Assembly (NCBI RefSeq): GCF_000971295.1
Contig: NZ_LANJ01000020.1
Location: 1-64,000, forward strand
Direction: 5' to 3'
Source of the DNA: Devosia epidermidihirudinis
Lineage (GTDB): Bacteria; Pseudomonadota; Alphaproteobacteria; Rhizobiales; Devosiaceae
Length of the DNA: 64,000 bases
In this document: piece by piece, positions 8,899 to 16,379 of the stretch
Layout of the letters: every line of letters begins with the position of its first letter
Position numbering within the stretch: position 1 is the stretch's first letter
Position numbers and translations under genes: made by a program
Notes under the pieces: generated by a model
What the model was told of the DNA's origin: nothing
Seen by the model: only the letters and a program-made list of their open reading frames with translations
The model's database searches: none

Positions 8899-9522
8899 AT
8901 GGATGCCCGCACCAAGCCAATCGGCGCAACGCCGGTAACCGCTACTGCATTGCCCCGCCCCACGCGCGAAGAGGCAGAAGCCGCAGTACGCACATTGATC
9001 GCCTGGGCAGGCGATGATCCGACCCGCGAGGGCCTGCTTGAAACGCCAGCGCGCGTCGCGAAAGCCTATGGGGAGTTCTACTCGGGCTATGAGCAGGACG
9101 CTGGCGTCGTGCTGTCCAAGACCTTCAAGGAAGTCGGCGGCTACGATGACATCGTGCTGGTGCGCGACATTCCGTTCAATTCCCATTGCGAGCATCACAT
9201 GGTGCCGTTTGTGGGCAAGGCGCACATCGCCTACCTGCCCCATGATGGCGTGGTAGGGCTGTCAAAGCTCGCGCGCCTCGTGGAAGTGTTCGCGCGCCGC
9301 CTGCAGACGCAGGAAAATCTCACCGCGCAGATCATCGACGCAATCAACGAGCATCTTGGCCCGCGCGGCGCGGCCGTGATGCTGGAAGCCGAGCATATGT
9401 GCATGTCGATGCGCGGTGTGCGCGCCCACGGCGCCGCAACCATCACCCACCGCTTCACCGGCGTCTTTGCCGAAGACCGCGTCGAGCAGGATCGCTTTTT
9501 CGGTCTGATCGGCAAGCGCTAA
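8899..9522 (+). CDS. folE: GTP cyclohydrolase I
   Basis: A 207-residue enzyme that converts GTP to 7,8-dihydroneopterin triphosphate, the first step of folate (and queuosine) synthesis. The zinc site is intact: Cys97 and His100 in [10 protein letters not shown] and Cys168 in [10 protein letters not shown]; the substrate loop includes [11 protein letters not shown] and [10 protein letters not shown]. The ATG at 8899 has an AAGGAG site 8 bases upstream; a TTG at 8869 is less likely. It is followed by hisI in the same direction, an arrangement often seen in this order. Confidence 0.96.
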   Translation: MDARTKPIGATPVTATALPRPTREEAEAAVRTLIAWAGDDPTREGLLETPARVAKAYGEFYSGYEQDAGVVLSKTFKEVGGYDDIVLVRDIPFNSHCEHHMVPFVGKAHIAYLPHDGVVGLSKLARLVEVFARRLQTQENLTAQIIDAINEHLGPRGAAVMLEAEHMCMSMRGVRAHGAATITHRFTGVFAEDRVEQDRFFGLIGKR

Positions 9523-9530
9523 GCCCTGCC

Positions 9531-9555
9531 CCAGCCACGATTCGATCGTGGCTGG
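9531..9555. terminator. Perfect hairpin between folE and hisI
   Basis: An 11-bp perfect stem (CCAGCCACGAT / ATCGTGGCTGG) with a 3-base loop lies 9 bases after the folE stop. Only a short ATTT follows, so it could be a weak terminator, an RNA-stability element or an attenuator ahead of hisI rather than a full terminator. Confidence 0.55.
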
Positions 9556-9587
9556 ATTTGGCATCCTTCATCGCGTTAGAAAGCGCC

Positions 9588-10034
9588 ATGACCATTTCCT
9601 TTGCCGACCCGAGCGCCCTCACCCACGATCAGCTGGAAGAAGGCACCGATTTCGCCCCGCGCTTTGACGCGGCTGGCCTCGTCACGGTTGTGACCATCGA
9701 GGCGGGCAGCAATGAAGTGCTGATGCTGGCGCATATGAATGCCGAAGCGCTGGCACTGACCATCGACACCGGCATTGCGCACTACTGGTCCCGCTCTCGC
9801 GGCAAGCTCTGGAAAAAGGGCGAAACCTCGGGCGAACTGCAGGAAGTGGTTGAGCTGCGCACCGATTGCGATCAGGACGCCATCGTCATTACCGTCAAGC
9901 AGACTGGTCGCGGCGCTGCCTGCCACACCGGGCGCAAGAGCTGCTTCTATCGTCGGGTGAGCCTCGTCGACGGCGCTGTAACGCTGGAAGATACCGGCCT
10001 GCCGAAGCTGTTTGATCCCAAGGACGTTTACTAG
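9588..10034 (+). CDS. hisI: Phosphoribosyl-AMP cyclohydrolase
   Basis: A 148-residue HisI that opens the purine ring of PR-AMP in step 3 of histidine synthesis. Conserved blocks are present: [17 protein letters not shown], the metal motif RTDCDQDA and the cysteine pair in [16 protein letters not shown]. It has no HisE (PR-ATP pyrophosphatase) domain, as expected for stand-alone alphaproteobacterial HisI. The ATG at 9588 starts about 65 bases after folE. No other his genes are in the window. Confidence 0.95.
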   Translation: MTISFADPSALTHDQLEEGTDFAPRFDAAGLVTVVTIEAGSNEVLMLAHMNAEALALTIDTGIAHYWSRSRGKLWKKGETSGELQEVVELRTDCDQDAIVITVKQTGRGAACHTGRKSCFYRRVSLVDGAVTLEDTGLPKLFDPKDVY

Positions 10035-10070
10035 CGTTCGTCCGCAGTCCAATCCCACCCACCGGCGCTT

Positions 10071-10143
10071 CCCTCGGACTTGATCCGAGGGCCTCTGCCA
10101 ACGCGGCATGTGCGGATAGTGGTCCTCGGATCAAGTCCGAGGA
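10071..10143. repeat. Pair of REP-like palindromes (family A)
   Basis: Two copies of a 21-base palindrome with core CCCTCGGACTTGATCCGAGGG (split arms CCCTCGGA / TCCGAGGG) occur at 10071-10091 and, inverted and slightly changed, at 10123-10143. The same family recurs as a pair at 34214-34286. They occupy the gap between hisI and the rhomboid gene. Confidence 0.8.
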
Positions 10144-10176
10144 CAGCCCGTGTTTTGAGGCGAGGACTGTCCCAAA

Positions 10177-10267
10177 GACCTCATAGTGAGCCTGTCGAAC
10201 CACGAGGTCGCGGGAGTGGAGGCGTTGGTGCAACGGCCTCGTCCTTCGACGAGTTCAGGATGAGGTC
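10177..10267. repeat. Pair of REP-like palindromes (family C)
   Basis: Two related inverted units, GACCTCATAGTGAGCCTGTC... at 10177-10209 and its inverted relative CCTCGTCCTTCGACGAGTTC... at 10237-10267, each able to fold into a hairpin ending in GAGG. This resembles a repeat I associate with alphaproteobacterial intergenic regions. It lies immediately next to the family A pair. Confidence 0.7.
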
Positions 10268-10284
10268 TACTCCTGCATCCACCC

Positions 10285-11019
10285 CTACTGCTTGCGCTCG
10301 AACAGACCGACCATCAACAGACCGGCAAAGAACCCGCCAAGGTGGGCCTGCCAGGCGATCTGAACGTCGTACCCGGCCAGCAGCGGGAGCAGCGGCACGG
10401 CGGCATTAAGCACCACCCAGATGGCGATGAAGGTGCGGGCACGGGTGTCCCGCAGAATATCGCGGAAGCCGGCCAGGCGACGACCCAGGACGATCTGCTC
10501 ACCCGTTTCGGGGTGACGACCCACGATGACGGGCTGGAACATAAACCGAACTGCCGCGCCGGTGAGACCCGACACCCCGCCCGAGGCACCAATCAGGTAA
10601 GCGCCGGAATAGAGCGTGGTGGCAGCGAACAGCGCCGCACCTGCCGCTGCCGAGACGAAGAAAATCGCCAGCATCGGCCCTGCCCCATAGCGACGGGTGA
10701 CCGGGGTGGCGAAAATGGCCAGCCAAGCGACGTTGAAAATCAGGTGTTCCCAACCACCATGCAGGAAGGCGTGGGTAAATGGCGTCCAGATCAGCGGAAT
10801 CGCCAGCGACAAATCCGACTCCGCCGCGATGATCCGAAGCGGTTGGAAGGCAAACCAGAAGAGCACATGCAACATGGTCTCCTGGTTAAAGATGTAGGTT
10901 GATGCAAGGTGAACGGCGACCATCACAGCCGCCAGCGCCGTCACTGCGCCGGGCAGCAGGAACACCGGCTCACGCGCGGCAGGGGCCGGATTTTCTAGGC
11001 CCCGGTCTTCTTCACTCAT
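10285..11019 (-). CDS. Rhomboid family intramembrane serine protease
   Basis: A 244-residue six-helix rhomboid. The catalytic serine is in the GASGGVSG loop and the catalytic histidine in the last helix (WQAHLGGFFAGLLMVG). The conserved HGGWEHLIFN motif of helix 2 supplies the oxyanion-side His and Asn residues. Rhomboids cut single-pass membrane proteins within or near the bilayer; no substrate is evident. The ATG at 11019 has GGAG 7 bases upstream and is preferred over one at 11070. The gene ends against the repeat cluster at 10071-10267. Confidence 0.92.
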   Translation of the reverse strand: MSEEDRGLENPAPAAREPVFLLPGAVTALAAVMVAVHLASTYIFNQETMLHVLFWFAFQPLRIIAAESDLSLAIPLIWTPFTHAFLHGGWEHLIFNVAWLAIFATPVTRRYGAGPMLAIFFVSAAAGAALFAATTLYSGAYLIGASGGVSGLTGAAVRFMFQPVIVGRHPETGEQIVLGRRLAGFRDILRDTRARTFIAIWVVLNAAVPLLPLLAGYDVQIAWQAHLGGFFAGLLMVGLFERKQ

Positions 11020-11091
11020 CGCATCACTCCGACTCGCAGGCGTAGCGCCCGTTCCACTCTTCTTTTCCACATTGGGCCAGCGGCGTTAACC

Positions 11092-11106
11092 TTAACTATT
11101 CTTTAA
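11092..11106. promoter_or_regulatory. Candidate CtrA binding site
   Basis: TTAA-N7-TTAA (TTAA at 11092-11095 and 11103-11106), with a further TTAAC just upstream at 11086. The full CtrA consensus is TTAA-N7-TTAAC; the last base here is G. It lies between the divergent rhomboid gene and the PAS-domain gene, about 80 bases upstream of the latter. Confidence 0.5.
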
Positions 11107-11184
11107 GGGCGCTTTTCTCGCGACCTTTTGACAAAGTCGGCCCACAGCGACGGGGATTCCCTACGGGATCCTCAGGCGCCGGTT

Positions 11185-11856
11185 ATGGCGGGTCATATAG
11201 ATATGCAAAAGACGAGCACAAGAACGCTCTATGACTACTGGAATTCCATTCGTGGTGCGCGCAGCGCTCCCGACCGGAAGGACATTGACCCGACACGTAT
11301 TCGCGAAGCTCTGGCCAACACGTTCATTCTCGAACTCGACGAAAGCGAGAAGTTCTCGTTCCGTCTGGCTGGCTCGCATCTGTGCACCAGCTATTGCCGC
11401 GAGCTGAAGGGGCGTTCATTCTCCGCCCTTTGGCACGAGCGCGATGGCGACGCCATGGAAACGCTGATCCGCGCCGTCACCGAGGATCATGCTGTGGCGC
11501 TCATTACCTTCCAGGGCAGCACTGCCCTGCAGACCAAGGTGAGCTTTGAAACCATTCTGATGCCGCTTCGGCACAATGGTTCGACCCACACCCGCCTGCT
11601 CGGCGCCATGACTGCGCTCGAAGACCCATATTGGCTGGGCGTACAGCCTATTCTGGAGCAGCGCATCACCGGCCTGCGCCTGATCTGGCCAGACGACGTC
11701 GCCTTTGAGGACACTGCCCGCGAAGTAGCCACAAAAGTGGTCAACGAGGTGCAATTCCACAATGCAACGACACCAGCCAGCATGCCCGCAGTGGTGTACG
11801 GCCGCTCTGCCCGCCGTTATGCACACCTGGCAGTAATCGACGGCGGCCGCCAGTAA
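11185..11856 (+). CDS. PAS-domain protein (PAS_5 type)
   Basis: A 223-residue cytosolic protein that matches the alphaproteobacterial PAS_5 family as I know it: near the N-terminus TRTLYDYWNSIRGAR, then DIDPTRIREALANTFILEL and the PAS core FRLAGSHLCTSYCRELKGRSF. There is no output domain, so it would act as a protein-interaction or ligand-sensing module. The start is uncertain: ATG at 11185 or 11203 fits the family better than the TTG at 11128. Single-domain PAS proteins of alphaproteobacteria can serve cell-cycle or motility control. The CtrA-type site upstream agrees with that, but this is inference. Confidence 0.82.
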   Translation: MAGHIDMQKTSTRTLYDYWNSIRGARSAPDRKDIDPTRIREALANTFILELDESEKFSFRLAGSHLCTSYCRELKGRSFSALWHERDGDAMETLIRAVTEDHAVALITFQGSTALQTKVSFETILMPLRHNGSTHTRLLGAMTALEDPYWLGVQPILEQRITGLRLIWPDDVAFEDTAREVATKVVNEVQFHNATTPASMPAVVYGRSARRYAHLAVIDGGRQ

Positions 11857-11983
11857 CCAATAGCTGTCTGAAATACTTGCATTTTGTCGCGACACTTCTG
11901 TTCGGACAGCGACCCAACACAACAATACGTTAACCAAGACCGACTAGCATGTTGTGGAAACACCACGCTTTTGCGGTCACCTC

Positions 11984-12616
11984 ATGCTCAGCGACGACAT
12001 CCTATCCAGTCAGTTCATCGCTCCACAGCGCACGCGGGCTGAAGATACCAAGTTCCAGCGCGTGAAAGTGTCCGTTCTCGGCCGCTACATGCTAGCCGAC
12101 CGTCGCGAGTTCCCCTGCCAGGTTATCGAAATGTCGCCCGGCGACGCCATGATCATCGCGCCAGTGGCCGGGATCGTCGGCGAGCGCGTGGTTGCCTATA
12201 TCGATCAGATCGGCCGCATCGAAGGCACGCTGGTCAACCAGATGGATGGCGGCTTCGTCATGGACATCGCCGCCTCCCCGCGCAAGCGCGACAAGATGGC
12301 GGCCCAGCTGACCTGGCTGGCCAACAAGGATATCCTCAACCTACCCGAGGACCGCCGCCACGAGCGCGTGGTGCCCGACATTCGCCACTCCACCGTCGTG
12401 CTGGACGATGGCCGCCGCTACAATTGCAAGATCATCGACATCTCGCTCTCGGGCGCGGCGATCGAGCTTGATGTCCGCCCAGCCATGGGCACGCCGATTA
12501 CACTGGGCCGTATGCGCGCCCGCGTTGCACGCCATTTCCAGAACGGCGTCGCCGTCGAGTTCGCCTCGTCCCAGGAAATGCTCGCCGTGGTGCAGCAGAA
12601 CTTGCGTGTCGAATAG
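11984..12616 (+). CDS. Tandem PilZ-domain protein, putative cyclic-di-GMP receptor
   Basis: A 210-residue protein with two PilZ-like halves. The second has the canonical signature: DRRHERVVP (the RxxxR-type loop) followed by the strand IDISLSGAAIEL (D/NxSxxG). The first half (QRVKVSVLGRYMLADRREF, then IEMSPGDAMI) is a degenerate copy in which DxSxxG has become MSPGDA. PilZ domains bind cyclic-di-GMP and relay it to motility, polysaccharide or adhesion machinery. The ATG at 11984 is chosen over a GTG at 11954. It is followed after 13 bases by an exported protein gene, probably in one transcript. Confidence 0.88.
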   Translation: MLSDDILSSQFIAPQRTRAEDTKFQRVKVSVLGRYMLADRREFPCQVIEMSPGDAMIIAPVAGIVGERVVAYIDQIGRIEGTLVNQMDGGFVMDIAASPRKRDKMAAQLTWLANKDILNLPEDRRHERVVPDIRHSTVVLDDGRRYNCKIIDISLSGAAIELDVRPAMGTPITLGRMRARVARHFQNGVAVEFASSQEMLAVVQQNLRVE

Positions 12617-12629
12617 CACAAGCGGCAGG

Positions 12630-13145
12630 ATGGCCGTGAAAGGCCCACCCGCCATCGTTGCCATCATCCTTCTTGCTCTTTGCGCAGCACATCCGGCGTT
12701 GGCAGACGGCCGCGCTGACTGGCACGACTACGCATGGAAAGCGGTTGAGATCGAGACCTGCACGGCTGCAGCTGGCGTCGTCACCTGCCCGCTCTATCAT
12801 CAGAAGTGGGATTGGAAGCGCAACCAGTGGGTCGACATTGAAATTGCGATGGACCTGCGCACCGGCACATTGCAGCTATCCCAGCGCCTGACCAATAACG
12901 ACAGCCATGACGACGACTATGTCTGCGTCACCGCTTTGGTGCTCGACGCGGCAGGTCTTAACCTGCTGGCGCATCACCAGAATTGGCATATCGATGCCGG
13001 CCAAGTGATCAGCAAAAGCTTCACCTACGCTTCCCCTGAACTGGCCAAGGCGGCCAGCGTGCACATTGGCTCCAAGCAGTGCCGCAAGGGTGCGGGGCAG
13101 GACGATGCCCTCTATGCGCGCGTGCTCGCCGGAATCCAGAACTGA
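12630..13145 (+). CDS. Exported hypothetical protein
   Basis: A 171-residue protein with a short signal peptide (hydrophobic IVAIILLALCAAHP, cleavage near ALAD at residue 24). The mature part is rich in Trp, Tyr and His (DWHDYAWK, HHQNWHID) and has four cysteines, which could form disulfides in the periplasm. No family recognised. It starts 13 bases after the tandem PilZ gene and probably shares its transcript, hinting at an envelope role linked to cyclic-di-GMP output. Confidence 0.78.
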   Translation: MAVKGPPAIVAIILLALCAAHPALADGRADWHDYAWKAVEIETCTAAAGVVTCPLYHQKWDWKRNQWVDIEIAMDLRTGTLQLSQRLTNNDSHDDDYVCVTALVLDAAGLNLLAHHQNWHIDAGQVISKSFTYASPELAKAASVHIGSKQCRKGAGQDDALYARVLAGIQN

Positions 13146-13176
13146 ACTACCCCTGCTAAGCGCCTGACTTGCATGG

Positions 13177-13191
13177 TTAATTCATCGTAAA
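13177..13191. promoter_or_regulatory. Near-match to a CtrA binding site
   Basis: TTAA at 13177-13180, then 7 bases, then TAAA at 13188-13191: one mismatch from TTAA-N7-TTAA. It is about 95 bases upstream of the cysteine-peptidase gene. Weak on its own; noted because two exact matches lie nearby. Confidence 0.3.
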
Positions 13192-13286
13192 TCCGATCGA
13201 TACAATTTGCGTAAAAACTGCGCACGAGCTTTCGGACCGGTGAAATCGGCCCTCTCTAACGTGGTCTCCATCAGGGAGATCACACC

Positions 13287-13913
13287 ATGCTTGCCACCAC
13301 AAAGGGACTACGGACTGCACTGCTGGGAGCCGTTATGGCCCTCGCATCGCTCGCCGCCCCCGCTCTGGCGCTGGATTTGACCAATGTCGCTTTCGTGCAG
13401 ACCGTTGCTGGCACCACCAGCATTCCGGTTGGCCACGCCGAGTTCTGCAAGGCCCGTCCGATCGAATGCCGCTCTAACGACACCGTCGTTGATGCAGTGG
13501 GCCTGGATGAAGCGCTCTGGAAGCAGCTGCTCAATGTGAACTCCACCGTCAACGAGTCCATCGTCGCTGTGACCGACATGGAACTCTATGGCGTCGAAGA
13601 ATTCTGGACCTACCCGAACGGCTATGGCGATTGCGAAGACATCGCGCTCGAAAAGCGCCGCCAGCTGATCAATGCCGGCTGGCCTGTCAGCACCCTGCTG
13701 ATGACCGTGGTCCGCGAAGCCAATGGCAATGGCCATGCTGTGCTGATGGTCCGCACCGACCGCGGCGACCTGGTGCTCGACAACCAGGTTGGCACTGTCG
13801 ACCTGTGGAGCAACACGCCCTACCAGTTCCTCAAGCGCCAGTCTCAGGCTGATACCAGCAAGTGGGTTCAGATGATCGACGACCGCCAGATCTACGTGGC
13901 AGCTGTCAAGTAA
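13287..13913 (+). CDS. Transglutaminase-like cysteine peptidase (BTLCP, LapG-like)
   Basis: A 208-residue periplasmic protein: signal peptide cut near ALAL at residue 29, then the bacterial transglutaminase-like cysteine proteinase fold. The triad can be read as Cys116 in YGDCEDIA, His150 in NGHAVLMV and Asp165 in LVLDNQ. The best known relative, LapG, cuts a giant adhesin from the cell surface when cyclic-di-GMP falls, under control of LapD. No LapD or adhesin gene is in the window, although cyclic-di-GMP proteins are near. A GGGAG ribosome site precedes the ATG. A strong inverted repeat lies downstream. Confidence 0.92.
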   Translation: MLATTKGLRTALLGAVMALASLAAPALALDLTNVAFVQTVAGTTSIPVGHAEFCKARPIECRSNDTVVDAVGLDEALWKQLLNVNSTVNESIVAVTDMELYGVEEFWTYPNGYGDCEDIALEKRRQLINAGWPVSTLLMTVVREANGNGHAVLMVRTDRGDLVLDNQVGTVDLWSNTPYQFLKRQSQADTSKWVQMIDDRQIYVAAVK

Positions 13914-13964
13914 CACTCAGGCTTTCCGGATCCCGCCCAAACCTACCCTGATAGGGATCTGATG

Positions 13965-14000
13965 AATGAGGCCAGCTTGGTAACCCAAGCTGGCCTCATT
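13965..14000. terminator. Strong hairpin, probable two-way terminator
   Basis: A perfect 16-bp stem (13965-13980 with 13985-14000) closes a TAAC loop between the convergent peptidase and small membrane protein genes. There is only a weak T-rich stretch after it (GCTTTCAGTGCTGTTTT). The stability and position suggest it ends both transcripts. Confidence 0.65.
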
Positions 14001-14025
14001 GCTTTCAGTGCTGTTTTGCCCAGCA

Positions 14026-14343
14026 CTAGAGAAAAGCGACGTAAGTACCAAAGAACATCAAGCCGGACAGAAACGCCCAGCCAAACGCCACAACGGCCGA
14101 AACCAGCGCTGCTGGCATGGAGATGGAGCCATCAGCCTCATGCCGCCAGCCGAGCTGCAGCATGATGTAGGGCCCGCAGAAAAAACTCATCAGAAGATTG
14201 CCGGCGACCTGCAGGAAAGTCTGGCCGTCATAGCGCAGCTCCGCCTGCTTGCTGGTGATCCACTGATACAGGTGCGTCCCGGCACCCGCGACGCAAATCC
14301 CGGCAGAGACCAACATGATCGGCAGTATCAATTCCATCGACAT
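14026..14343 (-). CDS. Small three-helix membrane protein
   Basis: A 105-residue protein with three clear hydrophobic segments: residues 4-24, a middle one around LLMSFFCGPYIML (52-64), and 78-104. It has few charged residues and no known motif. It is divergent from the gene at 14462, and the shared promoter region holds an exact TTAA-N7-TTAA site. Conserved-looking but of unknown function. Confidence 0.72.
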   Translation of the reverse strand: MSMELILPIMLVSAGICVAGAGTHLYQWITSKQAELRYDGQTFLQVAGNLLMSFFCGPYIMLQLGWRHEADGSISMPAALVSAVVAFGWAFLSGLMFFGTYVAFL

Positions 14344-14387
14344 CTGCTCTTCCCCGCAAACTTGCCCCCCAGCAAGTCAGTGTAAAA

Positions 14388-14402
14388 TTAACGACTTGTT
14401 AA
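14388..14402. promoter_or_regulatory. Candidate CtrA binding site
   Basis: TTAA (14388-14391), seven bases CGACTTG, then TTAA (14399-14402). It sits in the 118-base divergent promoter between the genes at 14343 (minus) and 14462 (plus), within an AT-rich island that also holds TTGACA at 14408-14413, a possible -35 element for the plus-strand gene. Confidence 0.5.
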
Positions 14403-14461
14403 TCATATTGACAGTCCAATCATCTGTCACTCCCCCGCAATGATTCTGGTTAACGCTGGCC

Positions 14462-15139
14462 ATGACGTCACAAACGGCCCGGAAAACCGGGTCCAAATCC
14501 CATCCTTCAATTGCGTACAACCTGGCCACAATTGCCGTCATCGTGCTGCTGGCAGCGGTTGCTATTGCCTATCTTGTCGATGAACTGGGCAAGTCCAGCC
14601 GGGCTCCAGTTCCCGCCATAGACGACGGCAGCCCCATCACCCAGACCCTGTCTGGGCGTGAACTGACCATTCCAACCAGCTGGTTTCGCTATGGCGAGCA
14701 GATCAAGGACGGCTTCACCAACCAGATCGACCTGCGGGTGATGTTCAAGCCTGAGGGCGAAGCTGCCGCCCTGCCCGTCGATGTGACGCTGGTGCCGCGC
14801 AGCCGCGCCCGCACCAGCGCGAGCCTGCTCGATGGCGTCTATCTGCACCAGTTTAGTGATGTGACCTTGAACGGCTATCCCGGATTGGTCGGCAAACCGA
14901 TGCAGGCCACCAACGGCTTTGGGGGCGAAAGCGTCTGGTATGACGCACTGTCACCCAATCCGTTTGTGGCAAAATGTATTGATGCAGTGTCGGCCGACCG
15001 GTCTGCGCAATGCCTGCGGACCGTCTACCTGCCCAGCGGCATTGCCGCAGTCTATGCGTTCGACGCCACGGTTCTGCAATCGTGGCGTCTGTTCGATACC
15101 GAAATGGAGCAATGGCTCACAAAGATCGGCGCCTGGTAG
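14462..15139 (+). CDS. Single-pass membrane protein of unknown function
   Basis: A 225-residue protein: a basic cytoplasmic start (ARKTGSKSH), one transmembrane helix (residues 23-43) and a soluble domain that would lie in the periplasm. Two cysteines (CIDAV and QCLRT) could form a disulfide there. No motif recognised. The ATG at 14462 lies about 60 bases from the candidate CtrA site. Confidence 0.72.
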   Translation: MTSQTARKTGSKSHPSIAYNLATIAVIVLLAAVAIAYLVDELGKSSRAPVPAIDDGSPITQTLSGRELTIPTSWFRYGEQIKDGFTNQIDLRVMFKPEGEAAALPVDVTLVPRSRARTSASLLDGVYLHQFSDVTLNGYPGLVGKPMQATNGFGGESVWYDALSPNPFVAKCIDAVSADRSAQCLRTVYLPSGIAAVYAFDATVLQSWRLFDTEMEQWLTKIGAW

Positions 15140-15145
15140 CCAGCT

Positions 15146-15364
15146 TTAGCCGACGTCATCCAGATCGATGTCGAGGATCGACATGTTGAAGATGTAGGAC
15201 TTGTCGCCGTCTTCGTCGTCAGCGTGGATCAGACCGATCGATTCATCGCCGATGAAAACTTCAACGGAATCGTTGAGTTTGACGCGTGGGCGCACGTCGA
15301 TATTCGGATTGCCGAACTTCATCTGCAGGAATTTCTGCAGCTTGATGATCTCGGGATGGTTCAC
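15146..15364 (-). CDS. DUF3126 family protein
   Basis: A 72-residue small acidic protein that matches the alphaproteobacterial DUF3126 family: EIIKLQKFLQMKFGN, RPRVKLNDSVEVFIGDE, GLIHADDEDGDKSYIF. It starts with GTG at 15364; an ATG just upstream is out of frame and stops after three codons. Function unknown. In this order it commonly lies next to cysE, as here. Confidence 0.88.
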   Translation of the reverse strand: MNHPEIIKLQKFLQMKFGNPNIDVRPRVKLNDSVEVFIGDESIGLIHADDEDGDKSYIFNMSILDIDLDDVG

Positions 15365-15449
15365 TGTCTCATATCCTGCTGGTTAGCGTTGGGCGCAATC
15401 TAGTGTTTCGACTAAGCCAGACAAGTCCCGAGAAGGTGCAATTCCCGCT

Positions 15450-16295
15450 CTACGCTGTTGACTTGTCGTTGCTGGCAATGTCGTAGACCATCACGACCTG
15501 ATCCATCACCAGAGCCGGCTGGGCGCACCCGGCCTCCCCGATTACCTTGGCCGGAACACCAGCCACGGTCACGCGCGGCGGCACTTCCTTGAGCACGACA
15601 GACCCGGCGCCGATGCGCGAGCAATCGCCGATCTTGATATTGCCCAACACGGTCGCACCTGCGCCAATCAGCACGCCATCGCCGATCTTTGGGTGACGGT
15701 CCTGGTCGGACTTGCCGGTGCCGCCGAGGGTCACATTCTGCAGCATGGAGACATTGTCGCCGACAATGGCCGTCTCGCCGATGACGAGACCGGTGCCATG
15801 ATCGAGCATGATGCCCTTGCCCATTGCGACAGCGGGATTGATATCCACCTGGAAGACCTGGCTGGCACGGCTCTGCAGATAGAGCGCGAAATCGCGGCGC
15901 CCGGCCTTGTACATGGCGTGGGCAAAGCGATGCGTCTGGATCGCCTGATACCCCTTGAAATAGAGCAGCGGTTCGACTGCGCGATGGCACGCCGGATCGC
16001 GCTCCATGGTCGCGGCAAGGTCGACGCGCGCGCTGATACCCACATCGGGGCTATCAATCAGAGTTTCGGCAAAAGCCTGACGGATAAGGTCCGCTGACAC
16101 ATCGTCGTGATTGAGGCGCGCAGCAAGGCGATGGGCCAGCGACTGCTCGAACGAGTCGTGATTCAAAATCGCGGAGACAACCATGTTCGACAGCGATGGC
16201 TCGCTCGCCACAATCTGACGCGCACCGGCCCGCACGGCTTCCCAGACTGGGTCCACCGATTTGATATCCGATGCCATCTTGGCGCTTGTGGTCAT
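15450..16295 (-). CDS. cysE: Serine O-acetyltransferase
   Basis: A 281-residue enzyme that makes O-acetylserine from serine and acetyl-CoA, the committed step to cysteine. The N-terminal helical domain (DPVWEAVRAGARQIV...) is followed by the left-handed beta-helix with hexapeptide repeats (GKGIMLDHGTGLVIGETAIV, VTLGGTGK, HPKIGDGVLIGAGATVLGNI). The catalytic histidine is in DHGTG and the acetyl-CoA loop in GAGSVVLKEVPP. The ATG at 16295 is chosen over a longer frame from 16352. The C-terminus extends past the usual end and may carry cysteine feedback control. Confidence 0.95.
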   Translation of the reverse strand: MTTSAKMASDIKSVDPVWEAVRAGARQIVASEPSLSNMVVSAILNHDSFEQSLAHRLAARLNHDDVSADLIRQAFAETLIDSPDVGISARVDLAATMERDPACHRAVEPLLYFKGYQAIQTHRFAHAMYKAGRRDFALYLQSRASQVFQVDINPAVAMGKGIMLDHGTGLVIGETAIVGDNVSMLQNVTLGGTGKSDQDRHPKIGDGVLIGAGATVLGNIKIGDCSRIGAGSVVLKEVPPRVTVAGVPAKVIGEAGCAQPALVMDQVVMVYDIASNDKSTA

Positions 16296-16379
16296 GGCAG
16301 GCTCCGCTTCATCGAGAAACACCGATATAAGCCATCTCATGCTCCAAGACAAAGCCCCGGCGCACGATTTGCTTCACGA

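Noticed and set aside
10285..11019. Rhomboid and CPBP proteases as part of a bacteriocin or immunity system
   Set aside because: They are 3 kb apart, on opposite strands, with housekeeping genes between and no small peptide gene beside either.
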